Positions 63,889 to 64,000 of a stretch of DNA of 64,000 nucleotides are shown one piece after another. Numbering within the stretch: position 1 is the stretch's first letter; each line of letters starts with the position of its first letter. The stretch lies in contig JAPOPW010000007.1 of assembly GCA_026712715.1 (NCBI GenBank), positions 1 through 64,000 on the forward strand, read 5' to 3'. The stretch is from Immundisolibacterales bacterium (GTDB taxonomy: Bacteria > Pseudomonadota > Gammaproteobacteria > HK1). The position numbers were made by a program, and so were the translations under genes. Under the pieces are notes generated by a model. That model was given only the letters and a program-made list of their open reading frames with translations, did no database searches and was not told the origin of the DNA.

Positions 63889-64000
63889 ATGAGCGGTTCC
63901 CGGGGTACCGGACCCGACGTCCTGATGCGTCCGGCCCGCGATCCGGCCGGCTGGACGGCCGGGGAGATGGCGGCGACGCAGGACTGGCTCCACCCCCTGA
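63889..64000 (+). CDS. start of a probable TauD/TfdA-family dioxygenase (partial)
   Basis: Only the first 37 codons are in the window. RDPAGWTAGEMAATQDWLHPL resembles the entry of TauD/TfdA-like Fe(II)/2-oxoglutarate oxygenases, which often read PAAWxAxELxxxxSWxHxL. A run of G residues before the ATG gives a ribosome site. No active-site residue is visible yet, so the call rests on this short match and on its position after the hydantoinase gene. Confidence 0.45.
   Translation, partial: MSGSRGTGPDVLMRPARDPAGWTAGEMAATQDWLHPL

Overview
The window reads as a high-GC proteobacterial chromosome segment, most likely a gammaproteobacterium. This is inferred from gene order, not from a marker tree. 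Gammaproteobacterial-style neighbourhoods include scpA-scpB-rluB beside trpS and yciB, rhlB divergent from trxA, lptM directly before lysA, clpS-clpA, and a glnA-ntrB-ntrC locus with sigma-54 and NtrC sites. Coding density is high, many starts are GTG, and long antisense open frames are shadows caused by GC-rich codon usage.

Layout. 1-460: the 3' end of an isopenicillin-N-synthase-like oxygenase, overlapped by the decayed end of a P4-type integrase (an old island edge). 459-5458: a three-subunit molybdenum hydroxylase with a MoaD-like protein and an SDR. 5544-9899: threonine synthase, xanthine phosphoribosyltransferase, two 2-hydroxyacid dehydrogenases of different folds, and a cold-shock protein. 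10238-13035: a taurine-type ABC importer. 13452-15375: tRNA-Glu, tRNA-Ala, gltX and tRNA-Val. 15394-21243: macro-domain protein, HAD dehalogenase, rluB-scpB-scpA and trpS. 21242-28035: yciB, dapE, argD-like gene, clpS-clpA, an MlaC-like protein and an HU protein. 28215-36035: HAD phosphatase, a TVP38/flavin-reductase fusion, a hydroxyisobutyrate-dehydrogenase-like gene, and a degP/response-regulator/kinase operon. 36331-40541: ntrC, ntrB, glnA and its control region. 40662-46203: a TusA/PP-loop/lysA/lptM operon, an esterase, rhlB and trxA. 46310-55207: catabolic genes (amidohydrolase, nitroreductase, enoyl-CoA hydratase, RidA, GMC oxidoreductase, hydroxyacid dehydrogenase) and a membrane class III nucleotide cyclase. 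55439-64000: an AAA/DUF4143 ATPase with a striking palindromic control region, then a second catabolic block (CitE/HpcH lyase, HpaB-family oxidoreductase, fold-IV aminotransferase, COG0523 GTPase, hydantoinase, start of a probable TauD/TfdA oxygenase).

How the genes fit together. The housekeeping parts cover nitrogen assimilation, lysine/threonine synthesis, translation, chromosome condensation, proteolysis and envelope stress. They alternate with accessory catabolic genes that fit growth on organic nitrogen and sulfur compounds, hydroxyacids, and N-acyl or D-amino acids. No phage, insertion sequence, CRISPR array or classical defence island was seen apart from the integrase remnant.

The least explained signals are: (1) a noncoding element present twice (28043-28218 and 60806-60954) with conserved ends, a variable middle, and wobble-to-Watson-Crick changes in one stem; (2) a perfect 14-bp inverted repeat over the -10 region of the DUF4143 ATPase gene, whose mRNA may be leaderless; (3) several start codons placed 6-9 bases after -10-like hexamers; (4) gene-end hairpins that lack U tracts.
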